Counted from the stretch's first letter, positions 1 to 9,833 are shown. The stretch is 64,000 nt of DNA from Pseudooceanicola sediminis (GCF_003575965.1 NZ_QWJJ01000012.1:1-64000), one strand, 5' to 3'. A program made the numbers and translations. The notes: generated by a model not told the origin, from the sequence alone.

Positions 1-385
1 TTGCCCCGCGCTTGCCCCGCCGCTTGCCCCGCCGCTTACCCCGCGTGGCGCCAGGTGCGCGTTTACCGAAACCCCGCGCCGCTCCACGTCCTGCGGCGCC
101 AGCCCCCCAGCCCCCCAGCCGCGCATCCCCGCAGATCGACACGCCTGCCCTCGCCTGCCCGGCACGCCGGCGGCGTCTCGCCAGCTCAGGCCGCCCCCGG
201 GCCGTCCGCAGGCCTGTCGCGCCCTTTCTACCCAATATCCCTGAGTTGCCTTGCGGTATCAGAATGCGCATTCTTCGCGCTTTGGTGGTGCGATTTTTCC
301 AGGGGCGCTTGTATTGCGCAAAACGATGACCACCTGCGATCAATTCTTCGCTATAAAATAAATTTCGGAACGATGGGTACCGATC
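1..385. other. Upstream non-coding region with short tandem repeats
   Basis: I see no convincing gene here; the in-frame ORFs are proline/arginine-rich and look like GC-rich noise. Bases 1 to about 46 are four imperfect 11-12 bp units built on TTGCCCCGC. Bases 107-120 repeat AGCCCCCC. The last 100 bases are more AT-rich and contain a TATAAA sequence at 352-357 that could be a -10 element for the RND efflux pair, but no matching -35 box is clear. Confidence 0.5.
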
Positions 386-1831
386 ATGCGTTTGATACCG
401 TTTATCTCTGCCCTGCTGGTCGTCGCCGCGCTTTATCTGCTGCTGCTTGAGCGTGACGCGCTGATGACCTTTGCCCGTGGCGAAGGGCTCGATCGGGCCA
501 TCGCCGTGGCCAGAAGCGCCGAGGCCGCGCCCCGCCCCTCGCCAGCCGGACAGGACGCCCAGGCGAATGCCGCACAGGACACCAACACGCAGCCCCAGGG
601 CGCGTCGGAAAGCGCGGGCACCCAAACCATGGTACCGGATGCGACTGGCCCGGACACGACTGGCCCAGACACGACCGACACTCAAATCGCTGCCGCCGAT
701 GCTGCCGCGTCGGATGCAGAGGCAGATGACCAGGAACCGGTGCGCGTCGTGGCCTTGCACAGCACCGCCCGGATGGTCGACAGCGCCGTCCTGCTGCGCG
801 GCCAGACCGAAGCGGCCCGCTCCGTCGAACTGCGCTCGGAAACCAGCTCGATCGTGGAATCCGAACCGCTGACCAAGGGCACGATGGTCCACAAGGGCGA
901 CCTGCTGTGCAAACTCGAATCCGGCACCCGTGAAACCGCCCTCGCCGAAGCCCAGGCGCGTCTGGCCGAAGCCGAAACCGGCCCCCCCACGGACGAGGCC
1001 CGCGTCGCCGAGGCCGAAGCCCGCCTCGAAGAGGCCCAGATCAATTTCAATGCCGCCGAAAAGCTTTCGGACAGCGGCTTCGCCTCCAACACGACCCTTG
1101 CCTCTGCCCGCGCCTCCGTCCGTTCCGCCGAGGCCACGCTGGCCGCCGCACGCGCCGGTCTTTCCAGCACCCGCGCCGCGATCCAATCGGCCCGCGCCGC
1201 CGTGGCGACCGCGCAAAAGGAAATCGACCGCCTTGCCATTCATGCCCCCTTCGACGGCCTGCTTGAATCCGACACGGCAGAGCTGGGCTCGTTCCTCCAG
1301 GCCGGCGGCCTCTGCGCCACGGTGATCGGCCTCGATCCGATCCGTCTGGTCGGCTACATGCCCGAAACGGATGTCGAACGCGCCCGCATCGGTGCACCGG
1401 CCCAGGCCCAGCTTTCGGCCAGCGGCACGCAGGTGACGGGCCAGGTCACCTTCCTGTCCCGTTCGGCCGATCCCACCACCCGCACCTTCCGGGTCGAGGT
1501 CACGGTCCCCAACCCCGATTTCGCCATCCGCGACGGCCAGACCGCATCCATCGCGATCCAGGCGCCGGGCGTCGACGCGCACCTGCTGCCGCAATCGGCC
1601 CTGACCCTGAACGATGACGGCACCCTCGGCGTCCGCGTCGTGGCCGACGACGACCGCGCGGCTTTCGTCCCCGTGTCTCTGCTGCGCGACACCGCCGACG
1701 GCGTCCTGCTGACGGGCCTTCCCGAAAACGCCGACGTCATCACCATCGGCCAGGAATACATCGTCGCCGGCGTCCCCGTGCTGCCCACCTTCACCGATCC
1801 GGACGCCCCCGCAGCGGAGCCGCTCCAATGA
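386..1831 (+). CDS. RND efflux periplasmic adaptor (membrane fusion protein)
   Basis: Periplasmic adaptor linking an RND pump to an outer-membrane channel. The 481-residue protein opens with an inner-membrane anchor (about residues 3-21). A low-complexity Asp/Thr/Pro/Ala linker follows, including a repeated TGPDT unit from a 15-bp DNA duplication. After it come a biotinyl-lipoyl-like half (around LRSETSSIVE), a long alanine/glutamate/arginine-rich alpha-helical hairpin (about 185-285) and a beta-barrel domain (HAPFDGLLES onward). This is the HlyD/AcrA order; the linker makes it longer than the usual 350-400 residues. Its stop overlaps the next gene's start by 4 bp, so the two are translationally coupled. 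No TolC-type gene lies nearby. The ribosome-binding site is weak, so the start is only likely. Confidence 0.9.
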   Translation: MRLIPFISALLVVAALYLLLLERDALMTFARGEGLDRAIAVARSAEAAPRPSPAGQDAQANAAQDTNTQPQGASESAGTQTMVPDATGPDTTGPDTTDTQIAAADAAASDAEADDQEPVRVVALHSTARMVDSAVLLRGQTEAARSVELRSETSSIVESEPLTKGTMVHKGDLLCKLESGTRETALAEAQARLAEAETGPPTDEARVAEAEARLEEAQINFNAAEKLSDSGFASNTTLASARASVRSAEATLAAARAGLSSTRAAIQSARAAVATAQKEIDRLAIHAPFDGLLESDTAELGSFLQAGGLCATVIGLDPIRLVGYMPETDVERARIGAPAQAQLSASGTQVTGQVTFLSRSADPTTRTFRVEVTVPNPDFAIRDGQTASIAIQAPGVDAHLLPQSALTLNDDGTLGVRVVADDDRAAFVPVSLLRDTADGVLLTGLPENADVITIGQEYIVAGVPVLPTFTDPDAPAAEPLQ

Positions 1832-4800
1832 CCAGCGTCGTCGACTGGGCCGCCTCGCGCGCCCGCATGATCCTCGCCTTCATCGCGTTGTCCCTGCTGG
1901 CCGGCGGCTATACCTACGCCAGCCTGCCGAAAGAAGGCGAGCCGGACATCGAGATCCCCGCCCTCTTCGTCTCGGTCCCCTTCCAGGGCATCTCGGCGCA
2001 GGACAGCGAAACCCTGCTGGTCAAACCGATGGAGACCCAGTTCTCCGATCTGGACGGCCTCAAGACGATGACCTCGACCGCCGCCGAAGGCTATGCAGGC
2101 GTCGCGCTCGAATTCGAATTCGGCTGGGACAAGACCAAGACCATGGCCGATGTCCGCGACGCCATGGGCAAGGCCGAAGGCGATTTCCCCGAAGGCGCCG
2201 ACACCTATACCGTCAACGAAATCAACTTCTCCGAATTCCCCATCATCATCGTCAACCTGACCGGCTCGGTCCCCGAACGCACCATGGTCCGCGTTGCCAA
2301 GGCCCTTCAGGAACAGGTCGAAGGCCTGGACGCCGTCCTCGAAGCCGGCATCGCAGGCGAGCGTGACGAGATGGTCGAGGTCCTGATCGACCCCCTCCGA
2401 CTTGAGAGCTACAACGTCACCGCCAACGAACTGCTCTCGGTCGTGCGCAACAACAACCAGCTGATCGCGGCCGGAGAGGTCGACAGCGCCGAGGGCACCT
2501 TCGCCATCAAGATCCCCGGCTCCTTCGACGACGTGCGCGACATCTACGCCCTGCCGGTGAAACTCAACGGCGACCGCGTCGTGACCCTGGGCGACCTCGC
2601 CACCATCCGCCGCACGTTCGAGGACCGCACCGGCACCGCCCGCTTCAACGGCACCCGGACCGTGGCCCTGCAGGTGGTCAAGCGCAAGGGCTACAACCTG
2701 ATCGACACCGCGGCCGAGGTGAAACGCCTCGTCACCGACAGCGCACAGGCCTGGCCCGAGCAGTTGCGCGCCTCGGTGCACGTCGGCACCTCGAACGATC
2801 AGAGCCGCGTCGTCGCCTCGATGGTCAGCCAGCTCGAAGGTTCGGTGCTGACCGCCATCGCGCTGGTGATGATCGTCGTCCTCGCCGCCCTCGGGCCGCG
2901 TCCCGCGCTGCTGGTCGGCTTTTCCATCCCCACGTCGTTCCTGCTGTGTTTCGTGCTGCTGGGAATGATGAATATCACCATTTCCAACATCGTCATGTTC
3001 GGGCTGATCCTGGCCGTCGGGATGCTGGTCGACGGGGCCATCGTGGTGGTGGAATACGCCGACAAGCGCATATCTGAGGGCGCTGGCCCGATGCATGCCT
3101 ATGTCGAGGCCGCCAAGCGCATGTTCTGGCCCGTCGTCTCCTCCACCGCGACGACGCTCTGCGCCTTTCTGCCGATGCTGTTCTGGCCCGGCGTGGTGGG
3201 GCAGTTCATGGGGATGCTGCCGGTCACGCTGATCTTCGTGCTCTCGGCCTCGCTGGTGGTGGCGCTGATCTACCTGCCGGTGATGGGCGGCGTCATCGGC
3301 CGCGTCTCGCGCAGTTTTGCGCGAAGCTCGGACGCGCTGCGGCGCGCCCTGCCCTGGGCGGCGCGCGCCGCGCTGGTGCCCCTGGCCATCTACGCGATGT
3401 TCCTCGGCGCGATGCAGGTGATCAACCCCGCCTACCTGCCCGGCGTGCCCCCGCTGCCCGGCATCCTCGCCCCTGTTCCGGGCATCGTGCTGTTCCTGCT
3501 GGCCGCCTTCGCCGCCTCGATCAGCCTTGGCGCCGCCCGCCTCGACTGGCGCAAACCGCGCATTCAGGGCGGCCACCGCCGCACCGCCTTCGGCTGGGTG
3601 ATCAAGGCGATCACGGGCAATCCGATCATGCCCCTGGTCACCATCGCCGCCGTCATCGCCTTCATCATGGGCACGTTCAGCTATTACGGCACGCACAGCA
3701 AGGGCGTGGAGTTCTTTGTCGAAAGCGAACCCGAACAGGCCATCGTCTACGTGCGCGGGCGCGGCAACCTCAGCCTGGCGCAAAAGGATGCGCTCGTGGC
3801 CGAGGTCGAACAGATCGTCCTGGCCCATCCCGGCGTGAAAAACGCCTTTGCTTTCGCCGGTGACGGCGGGCTGAACTCCAACACCGGCGGCGCCGAGGCC
3901 CCCCTCGACACCATCGGCCAGGTCCAGCTTGAAATCATTCCCTGGGAAGATCGCCGCGACCGTCCCGACCTCGACGGCAACCGGGTGATCGACGAACTCA
4001 CCGCCGCCGCCTCGGCTGTGCCCGGCATCAAGATCGAGATCCTGGCGGGCGACATGGGGCCGGCCTCGGCAAAACCCGTGCACCTGCGCCTGATCGGCGA
4101 TGACTGGGATCAGCTCATCGCGGCCACCACGCTGGCGCGCGCCGAATTCGAACGCCTCGACGGTCTGACCCTGATCGAAGACACCCTGCCCCTGCCCGGC
4201 ATCGACTGGCAGATCGACGTCGATGTCGAAAAGGCCGGGCGCTACGGCGCCGATGTCGCCACGGTCGGCGCCATGGTCCAGCTGATCACCCAGGGCCTGC
4301 TGCTCGACACCATGCCCGTCGACAGTTCCGACGAAGAGATCGAGATCCGCCTGCGCCTGCCGCCCGAAGACCGCGTGCTCTCCACCCTCGACACGCTCAA
4401 GGTGCGCACCCCGCAGGGCCTCGTGCCGCTGTCCAACTTCATCACGCGCCAACCCGTCGCCAAGCTGGCGCAGATCAAGCGGGTCGGCCAGAAACGCTTC
4501 TTCGACGTCAAGGCCGGCGTGGCCACCGGCCTGACCACCCCGGTGACGGACCCCGACACCGGCACGACGACCGAGGTTCCGGTCACCCCCTCCGAACGGA
4601 TCGAAAAACTCACCACATGGCTCGACAGCGGCGTCCTTCCGCCCGGTGTCAGCTATGAATGGACCGGCGACCAGGAAGACCAGGAAGAAAGCCAGACCTT
4701 CCTGATGACCGCCTTCTCGGCAGCGCTGGCCCTGATGTTCATCATCCTGCTGGCGCAGTTCAACAGCTTCTACAACGCGGCCCTGGTGCTGCTGGCGGTG

Positions 4801-5391
4801 GTGATGTCGACGGCCGGCGTGCTGATCGGCATGCTGGTGATGGACCAGGCGTTCTCGATCATCATGACCGGCACCGGCATCGTCGCGCTGGCGGGCATCG
4901 TGGTGAACAACAACATCGTGCTGATCGACACCTACCAGGAATACTCCGGCTACATGCCCCGGATCGAAGCGATCATCCGCACAGCCGAGGATCGCATCCG
5001 CCCGGTGCTGCTGACCACCATCACCACCATGGCGGGCCTCGCCCCGATGATGTTCGGCCTCAGCCTCGATTTCATCGGCGGCGGCTACTCGATCGACAGC
5101 CCGACGGCGCTCTGGTGGAAACAGCTCGCCACGGCAGTGGTCTTCGGGCTCGGCATCGCCACGGTGCTGACGCTGGTCTTCACCCCGTCGATGCTGGCGC
5201 TGCGCGTCTGGCTCACCACCTACGCGCACTGGGTGGCGCGCCTGCTGGCGCGGCTTTCCTTCGGACGCGGCAGTCGTGCGGCGCAGGACTGGGCCTTGCG
5301 CCGGGCCGCGCGGCGCACCCGTGCCCCCGAAATCCTCTGGCCGCTGGAGGACCAGGACACGCCCCGCTCCACCCTGCGCGCCGCGGAATAG
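1828..5391 (+). CDS. RND family efflux permease (AcrB/MexB-like)
   Basis: Proton-driven inner-membrane exporter working with the adaptor just upstream. The 1187-residue protein has the two-fold RND plan: N-terminal helix, large periplasmic porter loop, a helix bundle around residues 340-490, a second loop and a final bundle around 965-1130. The TM4 motif reads GMLVDGAIVVVEY, so the usual Asp-Asp proton-relay pair is Asp402-Gly403. The position of AcrB Lys940 in TM10 appears to be Asn1027 (VVNNNIVLID). An insertion at about 492-583 carries two extra hydrophobic stretches (about 508-529 and 548-570), explaining the excess over the usual 1020-1050 residues. Substrate cannot be predicted. Confidence 0.93.
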   Translation: MTSVVDWAASRARMILAFIALSLLAGGYTYASLPKEGEPDIEIPALFVSVPFQGISAQDSETLLVKPMETQFSDLDGLKTMTSTAAEGYAGVALEFEFGWDKTKTMADVRDAMGKAEGDFPEGADTYTVNEINFSEFPIIIVNLTGSVPERTMVRVAKALQEQVEGLDAVLEAGIAGERDEMVEVLIDPLRLESYNVTANELLSVVRNNNQLIAAGEVDSAEGTFAIKIPGSFDDVRDIYALPVKLNGDRVVTLGDLATIRRTFEDRTGTARFNGTRTVALQVVKRKGYNLIDTAAEVKRLVTDSAQAWPEQLRASVHVGTSNDQSRVVASMVSQLEGSVLTAIALVMIVVLAALGPRPALLVGFSIPTSFLLCFVLLGMMNITISNIVMFGLILAVGMLVDGAIVVVEYADKRISEGAGPMHAYVEAAKRMFWPVVSSTATTLCAFLPMLFWPGVVGQFMGMLPVTLIFVLSASLVVALIYLPVMGGVIGRVSRSFARSSDALRRALPWAARAALVPLAIYAMFLGAMQVINPAYLPGVPPLPGILAPVPGIVLFLLAAFAASISLGAARLDWRKPRIQGGHRRTAFGWVIKAITGNPIMPLVTIAAVIAFIMGTFSYYGTHSKGVEFFVESEPEQAIVYVRGRGNLSLAQKDALVAEVEQIVLAHPGVKNAFAFAGDGGLNSNTGGAEAPLDTIGQVQLEIIPWEDRRDRPDLDGNRVIDELTAAASAVPGIKIEILAGDMGPASAKPVHLRLIGDDWDQLIAATTLARAEFERLDGLTLIEDTLPLPGIDWQIDVDVEKAGRYGADVATVGAMVQLITQGLLLDTMPVDSSDEEIEIRLRLPPEDRVLSTLDTLKVRTPQGLVPLSNFITRQPVAKLAQIKRVGQKRFFDVKAGVATGLTTPVTDPDTGTTTEVPVTPSERIEKLTTWLDSGVLPPGVSYEWTGDQEDQEESQTFLMTAFSAALALMFIILLAQFNSFYNAALVLLAVVMSTAGVLIGMLVMDQAFSIIMTGTGIVALAGIVVNNNIVLIDTYQEYSGYMPRIEAIIRTAEDRIRPVLLTTITTMAGLAPMMFGLSLDFIGGGYSIDSPTALWWKQLATAVVFGLGIATVLTLVFTPSMLALRVWLTTYAHWVARLLARLSFGRGSRAAQDWALRRAARRTRAPEILWPLEDQDTPRSTLRAAE

Positions 5392-5404
5392 TCCGCAAGC
5401 GCCG

Positions 5405-5490
5405 CACCGCTCGGCTACCGTTCAGATACCGCCCAAATACCGACGTCCGAAATCAGCGTTTTCAAGGGCTTGTACCCCGTATACCGACGT
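5405..5490 (+). repeat. Phased (C/T)ACCG array, copy 1, plus a half copy
   Basis: Four boxes (CACCG, TACCG, TACCG, TACCG) start at 5405, 5416, 5427 and 5438, exactly 11 bp apart, and the last continues as ATACCGACGTC. A further ATACCGACGT lies at 5481-5490. The same architecture occurs at 43981 and 57691. This copy sits between the convergent RND permease and ABC exporter genes, so it is unlikely to be a promoter for either. The 5392-5602 gap contains no gene. Confidence 0.75.
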
Positions 5491-5602
5491 GTCTCACCGA
5501 CACGCCCGGCTCCCTCGTCATCTGGCCCCAAATACCCAAACGGCAGTCGCACCAACCAGGCGCGACATCGACCCGTCAGCGCCCCCCGGACGGGCTGTAA
5601 AA

Positions 5603-7429
5603 TCAGGCCGCGTCCTCTGCCTCCGCCGATTGCTTCTGCCACAAGGACGCATAGCGCCCATTGCGCATCAGCAGCTCGACGTGGGTTCCCTCCTCCACGA
5701 CAAGCCCCTGTTCCAGAACGACAATCCGGTCGGCATCGGCAATCGTCGACAAACGGTGCGCAATGGTCAGCACCGTCCGCCCCTCACCGGCCAGGGTCAG
5801 CGCCGACTGGATCTCGCCCTCGGTATCGGTATCAAGCGCCGACGTCGCCTCGTCCAGCAACAGGATCGGCGGGTTCTTCAGCAGCGTACGCGCAATGCCG
5901 ACCCGCTGCTTTTCCCCGCCCGACAGCTTCAGCCCACGCTCGCCCACACGGGTGTCGTACCCCTCCGGCAAGGACAGGATGAAATCGTGGATCTGCGCCG
6001 CCCGCGCCGCCGCTTCCACCTGCTCCCGCGTGGCATGATCGTGGCCGTAGGCGATGTTGTAACCCACTGTATCGTTGAACAAAACAGTATCCTGCGGCAC
6101 CACGCCGATGGCCTCGTGCAGACTGTCCTGCGTCACGTCGCGCAGGTCTTGACCATCGATGCGGATGGCCCCGCCGGTGACGTCGTAGAACCGGAACAAC
6201 AGCCGCCCGATGGTGGATTTCCCCGACCCGGATGACCCGACCAGCGCCACCTTCTGCCCCGGCGCCACCCGCAGCGACACGCCCTTCAGGATCACCCGCT
6301 CCGGGTCATAGCCAAAGATCACATCATCCAGCTCGATCGCCCCGCCCGTCACCGCCAGACGCTTGGCGCCCGGCTTGTTCTGCACTTCGGCAGGCTGGTC
6401 CAGCAGCAGGAACATTTCGCCCATGTCCACCAATGCCTGACGGATCTCGCGGTACACGGTGCCCAGCATGTTCAGCGGCAGGGTGATCTGGATCATGTAG
6501 GAATTCACCAGCACGAAATCGCCCACGGTCAGCGTGCCATTCTGCACCCCGATCGCCGCCATCACCATCACGGCAACAAGGCCGATCGTGATCAGCAACG
6601 ACTGCCCAAAGTTCAGAAAAGCCAGCGAATACGCGGTCTTGACCGCTGCTGCCTCGTACCCCGCCTGCGCATGATCATAGCGCCGCGCCTCGCGCGCCTC
6701 GGCGCCGAAATACTTGACCGTCTCGAAATTCAGCAGGCTGTCGACGGCCTTCTGGTTGGCGTCCGTGTCCTGATCGTTCATCACCTTGCGCAGCTTGACC
6801 CGCCACTCGGTCACCTTGAACGTGAACACGGTATAAAGCGCAATCACCGCCGCGACGACGACCAGGTAGCTGATATCGAACAGCGTCGCCAGGACGATGG
6901 CGATCATCAGCAGTTCGATGATAAGCGGCCCGATGGAGAAAAGCAGGAATCTCAGAAGGAATTCAACGCCCTTCACCCCACGCTCCACGATGCGGCTCAG
7001 CCCGCCGGTCTTGCGCGTCAGATGATAGCGCATCGACAGACGGTGAATATGCACGAAGGTTTCCAGCGCCAGCTTGCGCAGCGCACGCTGCCCGACACGC
7101 GCAAAGATCACGTCGCGCAGCTGTTGGAAGCCGACGCCCATCAGCCGCGCCATGCCATAAGCCACGGTTAACCCGACTGCGCCATAACCCAGCATCCAGG
7201 CCGCGCTGTCGCCGCCATCCTTTGCCAGCGCATCGACCGCCGCCTTGTAGAGAAACGGAGTCCCCACCGCCACGAGCTTGGCAATGAACAACACGAACAA
7301 CGACAAGGCCACCCGACGTTTGATCCAGGGATGTTCAGCGGGCCACAGATAAGGCACGACGCGCGCCACGATCTTGCCACCGTTCTTGGGCATTTCGGTC
7401 GTCGTCAGCACGGAATGTCGCGGACTCAT
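5603..7429 (-). CDS. Atm1/HMT-type ABC exporter (fused permease-ATPase)
   Basis: A 608-residue half-transporter with an N-terminal six-helix membrane domain and a C-terminal ATPase. Visible motifs are Walker A GSSGSGKST, signature LSGGEKQR, Walker B ILLLDEATSALD and the switch His in TIAHRLST. The N-terminal part (VARVVPYLWP, TPFLYKAAVDAL, a TGGLSRIVERG loop) resembles the mitochondrial/bacterial Atm1 (ABCB7) and heavy-metal-tolerance group, which moves glutathione-linked metals or Fe-S-related compounds. That substrate assignment is family inference. AAGGAG lies 8 nt before the ATG at 7429. It converges with the RND pair and appears monocistronic. Confidence 0.88.
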   Translation of the reverse strand: MSPRHSVLTTTEMPKNGGKIVARVVPYLWPAEHPWIKRRVALSLFVLFIAKLVAVGTPFLYKAAVDALAKDGGDSAAWMLGYGAVGLTVAYGMARLMGVGFQQLRDVIFARVGQRALRKLALETFVHIHRLSMRYHLTRKTGGLSRIVERGVKGVEFLLRFLLFSIGPLIIELLMIAIVLATLFDISYLVVVAAVIALYTVFTFKVTEWRVKLRKVMNDQDTDANQKAVDSLLNFETVKYFGAEAREARRYDHAQAGYEAAAVKTAYSLAFLNFGQSLLITIGLVAVMVMAAIGVQNGTLTVGDFVLVNSYMIQITLPLNMLGTVYREIRQALVDMGEMFLLLDQPAEVQNKPGAKRLAVTGGAIELDDVIFGYDPERVILKGVSLRVAPGQKVALVGSSGSGKSTIGRLLFRFYDVTGGAIRIDGQDLRDVTQDSLHEAIGVVPQDTVLFNDTVGYNIAYGHDHATREQVEAAARAAQIHDFILSLPEGYDTRVGERGLKLSGGEKQRVGIARTLLKNPPILLLDEATSALDTDTEGEIQSALTLAGEGRTVLTIAHRLSTIADADRIVVLEQGLVVEEGTHVELLMRNGRYASLWQKQSAEAEDAA

Positions 7430-7716
7430 GCAGTTGGCTCCTTGTTCTGGCTGGCGCGATGGCTGGCCTGCCGCCCCTGCTTGCGGGCGTGGTCACGCAG
7501 ATGCCGGTAGACGGCTCTGTCGCATCCGGCCGCTCCGGGCCGGGGCGAGGTATACCTTATCACCGCGGGAGTCCAACATTCCATGCGTATTTTGGCGGGT
7601 GCCACAGGTGACAGGGCGCACCGCTCATCCACAACCCCGCAGCGGCAGGTCAGAATTATTTCAAATCAATTCAACAGGATAGATGGAGATCCCGGCGTTC
7701 AGACCCACCGATCCGG
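7430..7716. other. Short intergenic region between the ABC exporter and LysM genes
   Basis: About 290 bp with no ORF I would defend. It holds the ribosome-binding site and presumably the promoter of the ABC exporter and the 3' flank of the LysM gene. No clear terminator hairpin was seen. Confidence 0.4.
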
Positions 7717-9180
7717 CTATTCCGCCTCGGGGACGGTGAAAATCTGCCCCGGATAGATCAGATCGGGGTCACGGATCAGATCGCGGTTCGCCTCGAAAAC
7801 CCGCACGTACAGAATACCTGCCCCATAGTTCTGCCGCGCAATCGCCCAAAGGGTCGAACCAGGCTGCACCGTGACCTGTGACACCTGGCCCCGGCTCATC
7901 AGCTCCGCTGCCTCCGGCTCGGCGCGTTTGAAGGGCGTTTCGACCCGGCTCAGCACCGTTCCGGCCTCATCCACCTCGTCGACCCGCAAACGGTAGACCC
8001 CGGTATCGACCTCCGGCAGCGTGGTCCCCCATTGGCCGTCGGTTTCGATCTGCGTCGTCGTGTTGGGCCTGTCATCCAGGTAGACCCGCACAAAGGCCCC
8101 CGGCGTTCCCCGGCCCGACAACACCACCTCGCCAACCGCATCATACGAGATCGTGTCGAGCTGCACGGACCCCGGCACACTTGGCGCCGCGCCGTTTTGC
8201 AGCACACGCACGCCGTCGGGGTCCGCCAGCAGCACCGTCGCAGCACCGTTGGGCGGCAAGGCAGCACCTGTCTCGGTCGCCCCCTCCGCCGGCGGCAGAA
8301 CGGACGTGGGGGCAGCCACGTTCGCTGCAACGGGTGCGGCGCTCGGCAGCTCGCCGGTCTGATCCGCCTGCTCAATGGCAGGATCAGTATCGACAGGCGC
8401 AGGCGTCGGCGCGGCACCTGCGGTGGCTTCGCCGGTACCAGATGCCGATGCACTGACATCCCGTTCGGCCGCGCCCGCCAACTGCGCGTCTGCGACATCG
8501 CCAGTAAGTTGTTCACCTTCCTCGGCTTCAGGTCCCTCGGTCACTTCGGGCTGTTCGGCAGCTTGCGCCAGCGCCTCGCCTGCCGCAGCGGCCTCGCTCG
8601 GTGCCAGGATCACCTGCTCGACAGAGCTGACCTCGCCCTCCCCCTTCGGGCCGTGCATGATCAACGTCATCACCCGCGGCGCATCGCTCTGCCCCAGGTC
8701 CAGAAACGAGACAAAGCGCCCGTCCCCGCCGGCAATCGGGCGATCCATCTCCGTTCCGTCCAGCAGCACGGACACCGGCCAATCCGGCGCGCCAGCCCCT
8801 GCCACCAGGGCCGTGCCATCCGGTTCGATCCGCACCACGTCGAAACGCGGCGGTGCGGGCAAAGGGGGCAAGGGCGCGGTTTGTCCGACGACGCTGTCGT
8901 CTGCCGCTTGTCCCGCATCTTCGGTCACCGCTTCAGGGGCTGTTGCCGCAGTTTCGGTAGCCTGCTGCGCCGTGGTTTGCGAGGCGGGGGTTTGCGAGGC
9001 GGTGGTTTGCGCCGACGTCGCTTCGACCTGGGCCGCGGGGGCCGAGATGACAGGACCGGCGGTCTCAGGGGCGGGTGTTTTGGGACCGATCCAGCCGAAC
9101 TGAATGGCCGCCGCCCCTCCGACGACGAAAACCGTCGCGGCGGCAACGCCCGGCCATCCTGCAAATTCCCCCGATTTCAC
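7717..9180 (-). CDS. LysM-domain envelope protein with Pro/Ala/Thr-rich linker
   Basis: A 487-residue protein. One hydrophobic segment near the N terminus (about 10-28) is an anchor or uncleaved signal. A long low-complexity Ala/Pro/Thr/Glu region follows, then Ig-like or sugar-binding-like beta segments. The C-terminal LysM module starts around VTVQPGSTLWAIARQNYG and ends in IYPGQIFTVPE. LysM binds peptidoglycan, so the protein probably sits in the periplasm and touches the cell wall. No enzymatic domain is visible. The start is GTG at 9180, preceded by GGGGGA. Rhodobacteraceae commonly carry such 'LysM peptidoglycan-binding' proteins of unknown role. It is divergent from the LOG-family gene. 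Confidence 0.85.
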   Translation of the reverse strand: MKSGEFAGWPGVAAATVFVVGGAAAIQFGWIGPKTPAPETAGPVISAPAAQVEATSAQTTASQTPASQTTAQQATETAATAPEAVTEDAGQAADDSVVGQTAPLPPLPAPPRFDVVRIEPDGTALVAGAGAPDWPVSVLLDGTEMDRPIAGGDGRFVSFLDLGQSDAPRVMTLIMHGPKGEGEVSSVEQVILAPSEAAAAGEALAQAAEQPEVTEGPEAEEGEQLTGDVADAQLAGAAERDVSASASGTGEATAGAAPTPAPVDTDPAIEQADQTGELPSAAPVAANVAAPTSVLPPAEGATETGAALPPNGAATVLLADPDGVRVLQNGAAPSVPGSVQLDTISYDAVGEVVLSGRGTPGAFVRVYLDDRPNTTTQIETDGQWGTTLPEVDTGVYRLRVDEVDEAGTVLSRVETPFKRAEPEAAELMSRGQVSQVTVQPGSTLWAIARQNYGAGILYVRVFEANRDLIRDPDLIYPGQIFTVPEAE

Positions 9181-9281
9181 GTGTCATCCCCCAACAACAT
9201 CGCCGCTGAACGCGGTTGAGCACATATATCAAGCGGGTTAACAACGGTCAAAAGCGCAATGGTCTCAAGGAGTGCCCAGCC

Positions 9282-9833
9282 ATGACGAAACCCTCGATCT
9301 GTGTCTATTGCGGCTCACGTCCGGGGGTCCGGCCCGTATATGTGGCACAAGCTGCGCGGTTCGGGCGGTTGTTGGCAGAGAGGGATTGGCGACTGGTGTA
9401 TGGTGCCGGGGATGTCGGCCTGATGGGAGAGGTCGCCCGCGCCGCACAAGCAGGCGGCGCCGAAACCTTTGGCGTGATCCCGACCCACCTTGTTTCCGCC
9501 GAGGCCGGAAAGCGCGACCTGACCCGTTTCGTGATCACCGAAACCATGCACGAGCGCAAGAAGGTGATGTTCATGAACAGCGACGCGATCGTCGTGCTGC
9601 CGGGTGGCGCGGGTACGCTGGATGAATTTTTTGAAGTTCTGACATGGCGCCAACTGGGTCTGCACGCCAAACCCATCATCCTGCTAAATCCCGATGATTA
9701 CTGGACCCCGCTGACCGACATGATGGCGCGGATCGTACAGGAAGGATTCGCAGATGCCTCGATGCTGGACATGACGCGCAGTGTGGATGATGCCGAGGCC
9801 GCGATGAACGCCCTCGCCACCATGCTTTCCTGA
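9282..9833 (+). CDS. LOG-family nucleoside-5'-monophosphate phosphoribohydrolase (TIGR00730)
   Basis: A 183-residue Rossmann-like enzyme with the family signature PGGAGTLDEFFE and the N-terminal SICVYCGSRPG strand-loop. Members hydrolyse cytokinin-type or ordinary nucleoside 5'-monophosphates to the base and ribose 5-phosphate. Bacterial substrates are often AMP-like, and many are annotated as lysine decarboxylase in error. I chose ATG 9282, not the upstream in-frame ATG at 9216, because AAGGAG at 9267-9272 is correctly spaced and homology begins at this Met. It is divergent from the LysM gene and ends 24 bp before the convergent host-attachment gene. Confidence 0.9.
   Translation: MTKPSICVYCGSRPGVRPVYVAQAARFGRLLAERDWRLVYGAGDVGLMGEVARAAQAGGAETFGVIPTHLVSAEAGKRDLTRFVITETMHERKKVMFMNSDAIVVLPGGAGTLDEFFEVLTWRQLGLHAKPIILLNPDDYWTPLTDMMARIVQEGFADASMLDMTRSVDDAEAAMNALATMLS

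Noticed and set aside
1-450. 149-residue ORF at the left edge
   Set aside because: TTG start, Pro/Arg-rich and overlaps the RND adaptor in another frame.
1354-5229. 1291-residue ORF on the minus strand
   Set aside because: It lies antisense to the well-supported RND permease; composition is His/Gly/Asp/Arg-rich shadow coding typical of high-GC antisense frames.
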